Below are positions 39,101-51,558 of a DNA stretch of 64,000 nt, piece by piece (within the stretch, counting starts at the first letter, position 1; each line of letters starts with the position of its first letter). The notes under the pieces were generated by a model, which was not told the DNA's origin, made no database searches, and was given only the letters and a program-made list of their open reading frames with translations. A program made the position numbers and the translations under genes. The DNA comes from Gymnogyps californianus (lineage: Eukaryota; Chordata; Aves; Accipitriformes; Cathartidae): positions 98,272,914 through 98,336,913 of the forward strand of contig NC_059471.1 in assembly GCF_018139145.2 (NCBI RefSeq). Direction: 5' to 3'.

Positions 39101-41120
39101 AAGTTAATCTGAGCAGCTATTGGATACTCTGAATGAAAAACAAACCTTATACTCAACAAACACGCATCTGGTAATAACAGCTGCAACCACACACATATAG
39201 ATGAAAAATATTTCAAACTAAGCGCTCCATCAAAGCATTTAAAATTAGAAATGTCTGAAAAAAATGTTCATAAACAAGCTATTCCTGAAGAACAAGAAAG
39301 TATTCAAATAATTGTGAATGGTATATTTGACAAAATTAACCTACTTAGAGACAACTTAAACCCCAAATAATTCTACAGCATTAATTCCTTGCCTAGATTT
39401 CATTAGAATCAAGAAAAATCTGATTTACAGGGAATTAAGGCATCCATACAACTTTAATAACATCAAGTCAATCAGACTCAATCACGAAATACAGTCAGAT
39501 TGAGTCTTATGTCCCTTTAAACCACAAAATCTTTGAGAATTACGTTCAAAATTTTCTCAAATCATCTGCTTAAGGTAAGGAGTACAGAGAGTAACTGCTG
39601 TCTGGTGCCAATATTATACAAGCCACTACATGGGGCTCTATTCTAATGGCTGCACTTTCACTAGGGAAACTGGCAAATAAAAACACTGATAACAAATACC
39701 TGCACAGTAAGACATACTTAGACACATGTGCGTGTACACCTTAAAGAACACAATTTTTTCAGCAGGGTAATTCCAGCACGGAGATTCTCCATCTGTGACA
39801 CAGGCCCTTCTGGAGAAGCATGGACGAGAAAATAATTATGCAAGACCACTTTGTTTCTGCTTGGCTAAGAAATAACTGAGTACATATGAAAAAAGTCAGC
39901 AGGGCCTTGCTGGATTTACGAGCTCAGGTTCATTTCACAAACGCTTCACTGGCAGCACAGCCAGTGTCACTGCATAAACTGGTTTATGCGAACAGATCCA
40001 ACGGCTTTCCTAGTTGTTAGTTCCCATGACCACAGTAGGCCCTATTGCGCCAGGGCAGTTGTCTGCGTACCTGCGCAACAAACCAGATCGGGGAACTATT
40101 CCAGATGAAACCAAGCAGCTTGCTTGGTTTCCGTGCCGGCTCATCACACAGCCGCAGTCATGTCAGGACAGAAGCAGCAGTGGCACAAGTCCGTGAATGA
40201 AAAAAAAACCCACTCCTTTTACAGGCAGCTTAGCAAGTTTGCAAAACCCACCAAAAGAGCCAGCGATGACAAAAAATACATCTGGAGAGGGGAGAGAGGA
40301 GCTGGACCCAGTGAGGTACATCGCCATTTTTCTTACACGGGGTTTAGCCCATTTGCAACAAAACCTTGGCAAAAAGGTTTAAACGCAGCACTAAACACAT
40401 GACAGAGATTCTAGTAGCGGCTTCAGAGTGTTTGTGACTTAAGTGGAATATCTAAAAGCACACTGTTTGAAAATGTCTATGCGGATTAGATGTTAATCTC
40501 TAGAATTCGAGCTGTCCTTAATGAAAAGATAATAGGCCAGATCAGCTTTCAACAAAAACAAGAGAAATCTTGTAATTCTAATTTCTATTTTAATACTTGT
40601 ATTTTGACACATAAAGCCCTATTCAGGTACTTAATTCAAAGTGGATAATTTCAATGAGAAGCAAGCCTGAAATAATGATAATGTCCATTATAATTTTTCA
40701 AATCGCATCAAGATGAACGAGTGCAGCCGTTACAAAGGGTCCGAGCCAAAATCCACCAGGGCCCAGGCATGTGCCTCCCTGCTAATACTGGGGAACGGTG
40801 GACTAGCTTGCAAGGACGCCACGTGCGTGCCACTAGAAATTGAGCTTCTTCGCAAACCGCGCTGGACCTTCCCCCCTACATTTTAGAAAAACAGGGATTA
40901 AAATAATAAAAAAAAAAAACCCACAACAAATTAGGTGAACTGCAAATTAACGCTGCCCGCAGAGGTCTCCCCCCACAGACCCCCGCCCGCAGTACGCGGG
41001 GCCCAGGCCAGGGAGGTGGTGCGGCTTACCACAGCGGCACCCTACCAAATCCTACTGCCGCTGTCACCGGCCCACCGGTGACACCGGCCCCACAACGGTG
41101 GGAGTGCTCGGCGGGGGGGG

Positions 41121-41159
41121 GTGTGTGGTGTGTGGGGTGTGTGTGTGTGTGTGTGTGTG
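41121..41159. repeat. GT microsatellite in the CpG island
   Basis: Imperfect then perfect GT dinucleotides, including ten or more consecutive GT units near the right end. It lies about 0.5 kb upstream of the predicted ZBTB21 start. Confidence 0.9.
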
Positions 41160-41300
41160 ACGACGGGGACCTGCCTCTCCGCGCCCCCCCCCCCCGTGTG
41201 CCGGCCCGCGCCCCCTCCCCTCTCCCTGGAGCCTCGGCGCTCCCCCCGCCCCTCCCCGCGGCTGCCTCAGTTTCCCTTCCGCGCGCGCCAAGCCGTTAGC

Positions 41301-41345
41301 GGGCGGGGGGGGAAGGGGTGAGGGTGGCAGCCGGGGGGGGGCGGG
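41301..41345 (+). other. G-quadruplex-forming sequence
   Basis: Five G runs (three to nine G each) are separated by loops of one to eight bases: GGG-C-GGGGGGGG-AA-GGGG-TGA-GGG-TGGCAGCC-GGGGGGGGG. This satisfies the usual intramolecular G4 rule with the first four runs alone. It lies about 0.3 kb upstream of the predicted start, in the CpG island. Confidence 0.7.
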
Positions 41346-41608
41346 GACGCGTCGGGGGACGCCGGCGTTTAGCGCTGTCCCCGCCACGCGGCGCCGGCCG
41401 CGGGAGGCCGGAAGCCCGCGCGCGCGAGGCTCCCGCCCGCCGCGCTACCTGTGGGGGAGGGGCGGCGGGTGGGGGATCCCCCGTAACCGTCTCCAACCGC
41501 TACCCTCCCTGCCGCGCCAGCGCCTCGCCCCCCGCTCCCCCGCCGGCCAATCGGAGCGCTGCGCACGTGACGAGCGTTCCCTTCGATGACCTCATCCCTG
41601 GTGTGGGA

Positions 41609-41616
41609 TGACGTCA
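41609..41616. promoter_or_regulatory. ZBTB21: Palindromic CRE (TGACGTCA)
   Basis: Perfect 8-bp CREB/ATF site just upstream of the predicted ZBTB21 start, with a half site TGACCTCA 22 bp before it and a TGACGTAA variant at 41807-41814 in the intron. This suggests regulation by CREB/ATF factors (inference from motifs). Confidence 0.7.
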
Positions 41617-41629
41617 AATTCAAGATGGA

Positions 41630-41724
41630 TGGAATCACGGCGGTGGCAGCAGCGCGCGCGGGCGAACCGTGAAAGGAGGCGCCGAGGGGGGCAGCAGGGG
41701 GGGGCGCGGCTGGCGGCGGAGAGG
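41630..41724 (+). other. ZBTB21: ZBTB21 untranslated exon 1 (5' limit approximate)
   Basis: The purine/GC-rich sequence GGCGGCGGAGAGG ends at 41724 directly before GTGAGT, a consensus donor. It lies just after the CCAAT, E-box, CRE and YY1-like cluster. The next plus-strand exon with clear evidence is the coding exon starting at 53266. The transcription start is not directly visible, so the left boundary is an estimate. Additional untranslated exons are possible. Confidence 0.6.
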
Positions 41725-41874
41725 GTGAGTAACGGCCGCGTCTCGCGCCCGTTTCGGGGGCTGCCCGCGCCGTATGGGTCTCCCCGTGTACAAAGGCGTC
41801 TTTTCCTGACGTAACTCTGAGGTGGTTTTTTTTTTTCCCCCACCGAGCGGGGCTGCGGTCCCCGAGCAGCGCAG

Positions 41875-42166
41875 TGCGCCTGCGCCGGTTACGAAACTCC
41901 TCTCCCCGGCCTCCGCGCATGCTCCCTTTGCTTTGAGGAAACGGCTGGTGCCCGTTGCGCCGGCACACGCCCGCCACATAGACCTGCCGGGCTGCCTTCT
42001 GCGCATGCTCCGCGCCCGCACGCCGCTTCAGCTGTCCCTCGTGCGCGTGTGCCGCTCCCCCTCTCCCCCCCCCCGCCTCCCCGGCCGGAATCCCGCGGAA
42101 CTGCGCCTGCGCGGCGGTCGGAGCGGGGCAGCGCCTGTCGTCGCTCTCCCTGACGGCGCATGCGGA
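41875..42166. promoter_or_regulatory. Cluster of NRF1-like sites
   Basis: At least five sites resembling the NRF1 consensus (YGCGCAYGCGCR) or its half sites occur within 300 bp: TGCGCCTGCGCCG at 41875, CGCGCATGCTC at 41914, TGCGCATGCTC at 42000, TGCGCCTGCGCGG at 42102 and GGCGCATGCGGA at 42155. They lie in the start of intron 1. Confidence 0.55.
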
Positions 42167-42453
42167 GCGGTGCCGTTGCCGGGCCGGGGGGAGGGCGGGG
42201 AGGCGGGGCAGGAGCGGCGCCGCGTGGGGCGCGGAGCAGGGTGCGGGGGCGCGCGCGCGCCTGCGCCCCGCTGGGGCTGGGTGGGGTGGCGGGAAGGAGC
42301 GCGCAGCCGCCCGCCCGCCCGCGTGCGCGTGTCCCCGTCCCCCTACCTGCGGTGCGCCCGGCGGGAGGGCAGCGCCGCCTCAGGAGGCGGTTACCCTACC
42401 CCGCCCCGCCCCCGCCGCAACGGCCGCGTGAGGAGCGGGAGGGACGGGGCGCC

Positions 42454-42480
42454 GTGGTGGTGGTGGTGGCGGCGGCGGCG
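42454..42480. repeat. GTG/GCG trinucleotide repeat
   Basis: Five GTG units are followed by four GCG units in the CpG island. It could be read as poly-Val/Ala or poly-His on the other strand, but it is not part of a supported coding exon. Confidence 0.8.
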
Positions 42481-45400
42481 CTTCCCCCGCCGCCTGCGGG
42501 GCCGCGGGAGCTGCGGCTCACCACTCTCCCCGGGCAGATACCGGCTCTGGTCTGTGCTGTAAAACATGACAGAGGATCCGGGAGGGCTGTGCCTCAGTGT
42601 CATAGGTGTGGCTTGAAGGGAGAGCCACGCTAGCCCGCAAATTTCGGGGCGGAAAGCAATCCAGCAAGGTTCCTGCGACGTATAAGTACATGCAGGTACT
42701 AACCAAAGTGTAGCTTTGCTAGTCCAAGCGCTCTTTGGCTATATTATTCATGAGTAGGAGAAAGTACATCTCGCAGTCTAGTGGAAAAATCCCCCGCGCT
42801 GTGTACCAGCCTGTGCTGTGCATTTGCAGAAAGCTGTGGAAGGTGTTTTACCCAATCATCGCAGCTGCCGGAGAGAATGTTACTTTAATGCTCTTTAAAG
42901 CCCAAACTGTCATTGTATGTCCAGATTGGATGCGGCTCATGTCAAGTATCGAACGGCAGGAAAACTTCATCTACAGGAGTTATTATGAGACAGAAATATT
43001 GTGGAATTTCATTGTGTACTGAGTAAGCTCTTCTTAATAATTAAATGGCACTTGTTTTAAAAGCGATTCAGTTTTTTTGTTGTTGGACTCACAGTGGAAG
43101 TAAGAGGTAGGTAGGCTGAGATTGTGATGAATTACATAATCACACAACTTTTTGTGAGTACAGTGAAGATCTTGTAGTTAAGTTATAGTCAATATTTTTA
43201 TCCTTAGATAAACGTTAATACGAAAATAGATTTTTTTAAATGTATTTTTGTACAACAAGCCTTTTGATATTAAATCAGGAGTAGTAAATATGTGTTACAG
43301 GTAAATCCAGTACTGCTTCATATTTGTGTTGCCTGAACACTGCCAATTATAGTGTTCTGTTCTGACTTTGCTCAAACTGACAAACTGACTGCTTTGACTA
43401 AAATTTTCCACCAGGGTTATGCTGATGTTCTTGAGGGGAAGTTCTGAGCAAACTTTAGCAACTGTTTTTATAAACCATGTTTGCAAAAAACAAATTATGT
43501 GGCCATCTCTTGGGTGGAAGGGGATCTGACATCCCTTTCTCAGAAATTTTATTACTCACGTGCTATACAGTTGTAATCTCATTAGAACATTTGGTTTACT
43601 CTACCTGTAGAGAATCCACGCAACCTGACTGGATTGTGCACATGTAAAGAACCGTCAATTGCATGTTCTCAGTAGGGACTCGCAGGGAGATGTCACAAAT
43701 TACAACCTCTGGAGTTTTCAGCTACAATGATGTGTGCCAGACCAGGATTTATCAGGGGTTTCTCCAGCTGTGAGCTCCCCTGTGCCTGCTGGAGCCAAGA
43801 TAACCCCTGGGGATCAGAACTGCGAGTGAGTGACCATGTCTCTTGCTCTCAGTGGTGCTCTTGCTCCTCCACTAATTTCAACATTGCCCTGTGATCCAAA
43901 ACAGGATTAAAGTCATAATGAGTTGGGTGCTTTTTTAACACTTAAGGTAACTTATCCTTTAGTGCGTATTAGCACTCTAATATAAAAGGAGGCAGTAGCT
44001 TTTAAGAAGTTCCTGAAGTCCTCTTTGCACTGTACATTTAATGGTACACAAGTATGATAAATGTGAACATTTGTGCTTCATTTTCCCACTGTGTAGGTTC
44101 CAAGTGGCAGGGTGATAGTCTGTCAGCTGACTCAAATTCAACACACTTCTCAGACTGAGAACCCTCCAGATCACTACAAGCTTGGTATCACTAAGAGATT
44201 GGGTTTTGTGAGCTCATGTTTTTTGTGTGTGTGATGCTAGAGAATACTGATGCACAGAGAATTAAATAGTTGGTGCTCTGATCATCTTCATAGTAATGGC
44301 TGACTATGTTTTCCTTAAAATTAGTTAGAGGCATGCCAACATTTCGGTTTAAAAGGACAACTTGACAGAAAGCCATGAGCTTTCATACTGTATGGAAGTT
44401 GTTTCTTTTTTAACTTCAGTAGCTGTGAAGCAGTTACCATAAAAAACAGCAAGTGATTTCCCATTATAGTTTTCAAGGTTTTGAAAGTTGTTTTATCTGC
44501 AAAATAGTGATAACTACAGTCTATAAACAAGTGTAGACTTACAGGGTAGAGGAAGGAGGAGCTGGGGAGAGGAAATTGGGCTGTAACTACCATATGGTTT
44601 GTACTGCCCTGGGAGGTACTATGCAGTGAGTCACACACTACAGTTGCAGCTATTTCCAGCTCTCATTAAAAGAAATTCTCAACTTTTGAGCAAGTGAGCT
44701 GTTTCATAATGAACTCTACTACATTTAATGATCTGAGATCCTCGGAAGGGAAGGAAAAAAAATCTTTAGAGGCAGCAAAATCATTTGTTGCAAGTGGAAA
44801 GACTGCAGTATGCCCTGCTTTAAAATAGATATTCTGTGCAGAGGGAGTTGCTTTCCCCAAATATTTATGGTGTAGATTTAATATTCGTCTATGTACTGTA
44901 ATCTTTTTTCCAATTTTTTCCTTAAGGTTAATATTTAAGACAGCAATTCTCTTATATTTTCTTTCATTCAGCAGTGAAATAAAAAAAAAAATCATCTGTT
45001 GTCTTTGCTTATTGGCTACTTCATGTATTATGTTGTTCTAGAATAGTGCAGGCATATTTATGAACAAGAAAAGAAAGTGTTGAGCAATGCTTCTACCTTC
45101 CTAAACTCATTCTACCTCCATCCCTACCACCATCAGTTCAGCAGTCTTACAGCCCATCAAAAATAAGTAAGTTTTAAAATCACCTAGTCCCGATTGTTGA
45201 GGGGGTTTTCCCTCTGAGATTTAGTGAAACACCGCACCTTTGCTGTGCAAAATCTTTCCATACAATCTGTGATGAAAAGGCATGAAAAATCCTTTGGCCA
45301 AATAATTTCCAAAAAATGTTGTGAAACTTGTCCTTTTATAGTAACTCGTATACAATTAAATTGCGTTCTTCAGGAAAGGAAGAAATATTTTTCCCTTTTT

Positions 45401-48400
45401 CATGTCTGAGCATTAATCTCCTTATCCATGGTTTATCCGACATCAGCACTTAACAGCGTGAGTAATCTTCAGGTTGCAATTCATTCTCGGTAATCTCTTT
45501 GATAAGTTGTGGTTAGCGCAGGGACAGTTCTTACACGGGGGAAGGTGAGTGTCCCTGCCACCCCCTCGCCCCTCATCCCTCTGACTCACTGATTGCCCTC
45601 CAGCACTGCATGGCTCATGCATAGGCCAGCACCAGGCCTGACACCACAATGCACTGGAACTGGGAGTGTACCAGTAGTCCCAGTGGGGTGGATGCCCACT
45701 AGCTTAAAAAATGTTAGAGCTACTTTGGGGTGAACTGTTTGGCGTTCTGGTCTGAATAAATTTGTGAGTATCTTCGGAGAATTTTTCAAAAATAATGTAC
45801 CTGGTACAGTAAATATGCCTCACAAAAATCCTTTTAAAGTAAATTAAGAATCATGGAGGGAAAAGCAGCAGAATTACAGTGATTTCTAATCACTGTTTGC
45901 TGCAACTTAATCTACCTGTCACAACCAAAAGGAATTAGTTTATTTTGCGCCGGGACATAACTCTGAGTACAGCCCTTCAGCTATTGAGGTCAATGGCCAA
46001 ATTCTCTGGAAGTTCAGTAAGAATAAGACCAGCTCCTTTCTCATAAATACTTTTGAGAAATAAAGAAAAAATACATAGTGTTCTTGTTCATGTGAGGTGT
46101 TGTCTACCTCCAAATGCACGGGGACTTTGAGTAAGCTGAAAATCTTCCACGTGCTATTCATGACCTTGTAAATCTCTTCTGTAAAACTCATGTAAAATTG
46201 CTGTTGTCTTTCCCCTTTTACAGTATCCTGTATCGTCTTCCCAGTATATTGCCCATGATTAATGATGGCTGAATGGAGATGATGGCTGAATGGCGTTTTC
46301 TTTGGATCCCTTCAGTGGGTAGAAGATACCTGCGTTCCCTGAATCATAAGTTTCTCACTTGGCAGTTTTTTAGGCTCAGCTTTTATATTAGTTCTGCATG
46401 TTTCAGATTAAGTGCATGACTTTTTCCCCCATCTCTTGTTTTCTTACAGAAACCTTCGTGTAAACACAATTCTGTTGATAGAAAAGTACCTTATATGGGT
46501 ATAATTGGCTTCTCTTCCCATCTAAAATATATTATGGCTGTAAAAAGCACCTTTATATTAATAGAAATATGCCCATAATTAGGGTTTGTCATTTTCACTA
46601 TACCAGCAAAATTAAAAGCAGTATGTAGACAAGATTTTATTGTGAATTGGGCCAGTTAAACAAAGCAAGAGTGGCTCATATAGTAAAGCAGATGACTGAA
46701 TATTATTCAATTTGGTAAGTGTATCTCAGCATTACCAATAAAATAATAAAGTCAACCTGTAGAAAGAATACAAGTGTACACGTTTGGTGTGTGTCTCCCC
46801 TTCTTCAAATTCTTGATTTCATGCATCTCTTGCCAAAAATCATATGAAATATTTCTGGGGATGAGGTTTTTGTAGGTGTTTAAATTGTATGGCCATCAAG
46901 CCTTTCGGTCTTGTCCCATCAGAGAGTTTAATGGCAATGTTACAAAACTCAAGAGAATGACAACTGAAGAACTCCTTAGGGAAAGGTATTTTTAAACTTT
47001 TTCATCTCTTGATTTAGTTTACAGCAATTTGGATGATGAGTTGCACACCTTTCAGTCGAGGCATTGAGGCCAAGACAAATATTTTATCAAACTGTGTTTG
47101 ATGTGTTTTAATCTTCATTAACTCTTTCAAGAAGAATCAGCAAAGCTCATAGCCAGCGCACATTCCTGCCCTCTCCCTTACATCCAGTCGTTGTGCAATC
47201 CGATGGTCAGCTGGATCAGTTTACTGATCTGACAGCAAGCTAGTGGGGAAGGAGACGAGGACTGCTCCTTGCAGGAGGAATCCCCAGTTAGATTGGACTG
47301 AGAGTAAGATGAAATTGCACCGTTAGCTGCTGCTTGTTTGTAAACAAGAACGAGAAGGACAAGTGGAGCTTTGTGGTGTTACTCTGACCTTTTGTAGTTT
47401 GTTGCAAGTCAGGAGGAGCTATGTTGAGTGTCAGTTGGCTAGACTACGGGTATGATCTGAACATGAAAAGTAGCTTCCAATTTCTAAGAGAATTTCTAGT
47501 CTGTATCAGGATAACTGCTAATTATTTGTTTCTAGTAGAGGGCAAAATAGAGAGACTGCACAATATTATAGAATTTCTTCTTTTCCTCTCCCTAAATTTC
47601 TGCTTCTGTATGTGTGGAGGATAAATAGGTGGAAAATAATACATCAGTTTCACACACTAGTAAATATATTATTTATCTGATTTTATGCCTGTCTTCATAT
47701 GGGTGAGTCTCTCCTTGTTGCTGACCTATTAGAAATGAAAAACATTTGTCTTCATGGAGAAAGTTCGCAGTGTTGTCTGCAATGGAAAACAGCAATAGCA
47801 GTTGAAATCGCATTTCATTAAATCCAGGAAGACAGAATCCCCGAACTTGCAGCAAGAGATTACTCAAATATTTAGTTAGAAAAAGATTATAGGAGTGCAA
47901 ACAATCTTGCTCTGCAGGTTTTGAGCTTGTACATATAGCTTTTGGGGGGAGGGGTGTAAATATATATGGACTGTAGGAGAGTATCTATGTTGCAAAGGCT
48001 ATTGATGGGAGAAGAGGCATTTGATAAACTGTTGTCAAACTCAAATAATAAAATCCAGCATAGGATCCTTGAGTAGAAGTTTAAGCAGTGTAGGTTTCTT
48101 TTGCATCTGGACTCTTGATAAGCAATGTGACTTTTTTCCCCCCTTGTGTGTGAAACAGCACATAAATTACCAGAGCCATCAAATCCTCTGCGAAGCACTC
48201 ACAACTGAGTGCAACGTTCCTGCATTTACCTGGGCATACCCCAGGAAGTCACTTGTGTTTCTTGGCTGAGTCTTATAATCCATGTTTCTTTGGGTTTTTT
48301 AGTGGGTTTGCCCCCACCACACTTCTTATGTGTGTTTTCCCTGTTGAAACCCCTGTTCAGTCTCCCTTGTTGCCTGTCTCCTCTGTGTGTGTTTCCTCCT

Positions 48401-48682
48401 CCCTTGTTTTCTCTGCTTCCAACTGCAGTTTCTCACAGCCCTGGCGCCTCCTTGCTGCAACATTGCATCTTATTTAGTGTTTCAGAACATCGTCTTTCCC
48501 ACTGCCACCCCCAACACGCTATTAACATAGCTTTAGCTGACAGCTATGTCATGATAATGGAAGTCAGCAGGCAACATCAACATCTTGTTTTAGTTGCTTG
48601 TGTATTTGCAAGTGCAAGCTGTTATGCTGGAATTGTTCACACAAATATCTGCCTGATTCTATTTGTAAAGTTTCAGCATCGG

Positions 48683-48690
48683 TGACGTCA
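48683..48690. promoter_or_regulatory. Perfect CRE in intron 1
   Basis: TGACGTCA in ordinary AT-rich intronic DNA. A single motif match with no other promoter marks nearby. Confidence 0.3.
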
Positions 48691-50996
48691 TTGTTTCTGA
48701 AGGTGAAGTTTCAGATGGGCAAAGCTGATTGAACAACTTGCTGACAAAGAATGGGTAGTTTCATGGCTTGTCTTGCTGCAACTCTGATGCTCATCTGACC
48801 TCTCAGTGAGCTGATTAAGCTCCTAACCTATAAAATAGCAAACAGATATAAAAAGCTGGATGGAGTTTGTTTGTTTGTTTCCCGCTTCATTTTAGGGAGC
48901 TGAATCAGCTTACTGGGGGGTCAAATGAGCAGCAGAGCTGGTGAAAGGAAGAGGAGGGTACCACAGGGCTGGGAGGAGGAGATGTGAGAGTAAGGAACAG
49001 AGGAAAGGAAGGGGAACTACCACTTCAAAGGAAGGTAGCTGTTGAAGATCGATAAACTGCTGGGCCAAAGATTAAGCCTTTTCACCCTTTCCTTGTGAAG
49101 AGCTTTCCCGAGTAGAGATTTTCTTTTTGCAGAAAGTAATTTTGAAGTAGTAGAGGTGTCTTTTTCAATCCTCGTTCAAAAAATAAAATCAATCTTGTAC
49201 CAAATACGGTACTTAGGTTTCTGAAATCTAGTTTGCAGAGATCAGTAGAGGGCTGTTGAAGTTTGGCACTAAAACCTCTTCTTGGCCTCCTGAAGGAAGG
49301 CTGCAGTTGCTCCTGCTGCGCTTGCCCTTTCCCGAGTCTGGAGTCTTGCTGTCACTGTTCCTCCTGAAGACCAGCAGCTGCTATAGCATGTAGCACCTGA
49401 ACACAGACAATAGGAGATTTTCTGATATGCTCCTACTGTTTCCTTGATGTCACCTGAACATCATGGAAGAAAAGAGGAAAGAGCTTTGTTTCCAGTCAGT
49501 AGTGAAGACGGCTGGAAAAAGAGAAGCAGATTATCTGGATGAAAGAACTTAGGTAGTTAATGGCAAAATAATCTTCAGCTGAGGAAGTGTGAGTCCTCAA
49601 ACACCTGGAATCAAATCTAGTATTACAAGAGACTGCCATGGTTCTGTTATCTACACAATAGCTAGGCACACCTTTTGTGTCAGGGCTGAGTGCAGTCAGC
49701 CGAGCATTGGCTTTGATGACAAACTGTTGTAAGGAGTTCTTGTCTTCCTATAGCTGCTGCCCTGCCTCTTCAGGTATGCCAATGCAATTGTTCTTGAAAT
49801 TGTGGTTTAATGTAAAAATTGACCAGCATTTGAAAATAAATACTATTTGTTTTTCATTTATTGTCTGAGCTGCTGTGTAATACAGGCCTGCAAATATTTG
49901 TACTGGCACAGCTGAAGGAGTAAACTGCAGTGTGCAGTTAAGATGAACAAAAGAGAGCTGGCATGTCTTGGATCAACTTTGTTACTGCAAGTGTTCATGT
50001 AGTGAAATTTTAATACATTGTACATTTATTCTGGTAATCGTTGGGGGTTTTTTACATCTAAGTATTTCAGGCTTTCAGATGATCTGTGTAAATGTCTTAA
50101 AGTGGTTCTGCAAACCAGTTCTGGTTTTGTTTCTTAACGTATCATAGCTTGTTTTATTTCTGACTGTTGTGTTTAAAGGCTATTAAGCGCAAAGTCAAGC
50201 ACTTGAATTAGGAAATACCAGGATTAAAGCTGCCTTTGCAGGATTAATTTGGTCCCTTGCCATTTGTGTACGTTGCAGCCTTGGTTACTGTTAAAGTGAC
50301 AGAGTTACATTGCACCAAAGAGCTCTGCCTCCTTCGCTGCACAGAAGAGAATGTGCTCTGAGAATGAAAGCGAGGATTGTAGCGGGACGCTTATCTCTGT
50401 CTTGTTTAATGTGATAAATTGAAGGTGTTATATGAATAAAAAAGGAGAATGTGGAAAGAAGGATGAGTGACTATTGGATTCTGCTTTAGACCTGTAGATT
50501 TTACACCCATCTCTACTAATAGCATTACTGTGTTACAATGGACAAAGGAACACATAGTAATTACATGGTCTTTATTCTGTGAGTGTCTTACACAAAACAC
50601 AAGGCCCAGGTAAAGCAGATTAAAATGAAAGATTTGAAAATATTTCAAAACATTTGACTAATATACTCCTTTCCCACAGTGTCCTTGAAGTATGGGTTCT
50701 GCAGCAACTTCTATTGGGTGTCTCTACTGGTTTAGTTCAAGTTTCCTTCATAAGCATACTGTTGATCTAGTACCTCCATATACCATGCTGCAACTTACAT
50801 CTCAGATGAATCACTTGAGTTTGCAAACTCAATTTCTTTCAGATGAAGCTAAAGGAAAAGATGCATTCCTGGAACACTTGTTCTAATAACACTCCAAGTG
50901 TTAATGAGTCCTCAGACAACAAGACTGGATTAGGGCCAGTCAGACTCCACCACTTTAAATTGTAGCAGCATCCAAAAAGGAGACGGGTAGCGCTCC

Positions 50997-51026
50997 TCAC
51001 ACACACACACACCCCCCCGCCCCCCA
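50997..51026. repeat. AC microsatellite followed by poly(C)
   Basis: About eight AC units run into a C-rich stretch (CCCCCCCGCCCCCC) in ZBTB21 intron 1. Confidence 0.85.
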
Positions 51027-51558
51027 GTACTTGTAAGCAAAACAGAAAAAAACCCAAAACATTGTTTTCTCAGATTCGTAGTAACTTGACTGCTCTGCTC
51101 TTTTTAGATGGAGGTGTGGGGGGATTATGCATTATAACTATCTGAGGTGAATTAAGGATAAATTAGTGTTTATGAAACAACACTGCAAGATACTGAAACA
51201 CTCAGTAAAGACAAATCTGGTGAGGAAGCAGAATTCTGCTTTTGCTATTGCCATGACACTATTAACTCATTTGCTAGTTTCAGATGTAGAAGTGGTAGCT
51301 CAGTCCTATGATATGATCGATGCCCCGAGACACTGTATGCAGCACCCTTTAAGTCATTTCTCAATAATACCAATTTAGACTTTGATCACTTATTTATATC
51401 CATTAGTTGTAAGATTTACCACCCTCATTTATTAATCATGGGGTTATGGCTTCTTAATATTGTTTTTTATTTTGATAAACTTTTCAGTTTTGCTTGTAAG
51501 CTGATGAATAGTGAAACCTTTTTGTTGTAGTAGCATACATCATGTATAAATTATAAAC

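Larger units (their letters stand above)
20483..40999. other. Intergenic region between UMODL1 and ZBTB21
   Basis: This 20.5-kb AT-rich stretch holds no coding exon I can support on either strand. It contains simple repeats (poly-A, poly-G, CA/TA-rich and polypurine tracts, listed separately). Open frames of up to 171 codons (minus, 36698-37213) and 157 codons (minus, 32431-32904) lack domain resemblance or splice context. Human has a non-coding antisense gene (ZNF295-AS1) in this interval, so non-coding exons may be present, but they cannot be seen from sequence alone. Confidence 0.55.
41000..42560. promoter_or_regulatory. ZBTB21: CpG-island promoter of ZBTB21
   Basis: This block of about 1.5 kb is extremely GC- and CpG-rich and contrasts sharply with the AT-rich flanks. 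It contains a CCAAT box (41547-41551), a CACGTGAC E-box (41564-41571), a CRE half site TGACCTCA (41587-41594), a perfect CRE TGACGTCA (41609-41616) and an AAGATGG YY1-like site (41622-41628). These lie immediately upstream of a consensus splice donor at 41725. Downstream lies a cluster of NRF1-like GCGCATGC or TGCGCCTGCGC sites. No TATA box is seen, as is normal for a housekeeping CpG-island promoter. The transcription start is inferred at about 41600-41640. The island may also fire in the opposite direction. Confidence 0.85.

Noticed and set aside
41822..42562. Plus-strand open frame of 246 codons inside the CpG island
   Set aside because: High GC suppresses stop codons. The translation is Arg/Pro/Gly/Ala low-complexity and overlaps other long frames on both strands. 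It lies in the intron just after the predicted first exon.
42538..42606. Possible second untranslated exon of ZBTB21 after CCCCGGGCAG with a GTGTGG donor
   Set aside because: The acceptor is only moderately good and the donor GTGTGG is poor. Nothing else supports it without transcript data.
48209..48685. Plus-strand open frame of 158 codons in ZBTB21 intron 1
   Set aside because: No domain resemblance and no flanking splice-site pair that joins in phase to ZBTB21, whose complete coding sequence is already in one exon.
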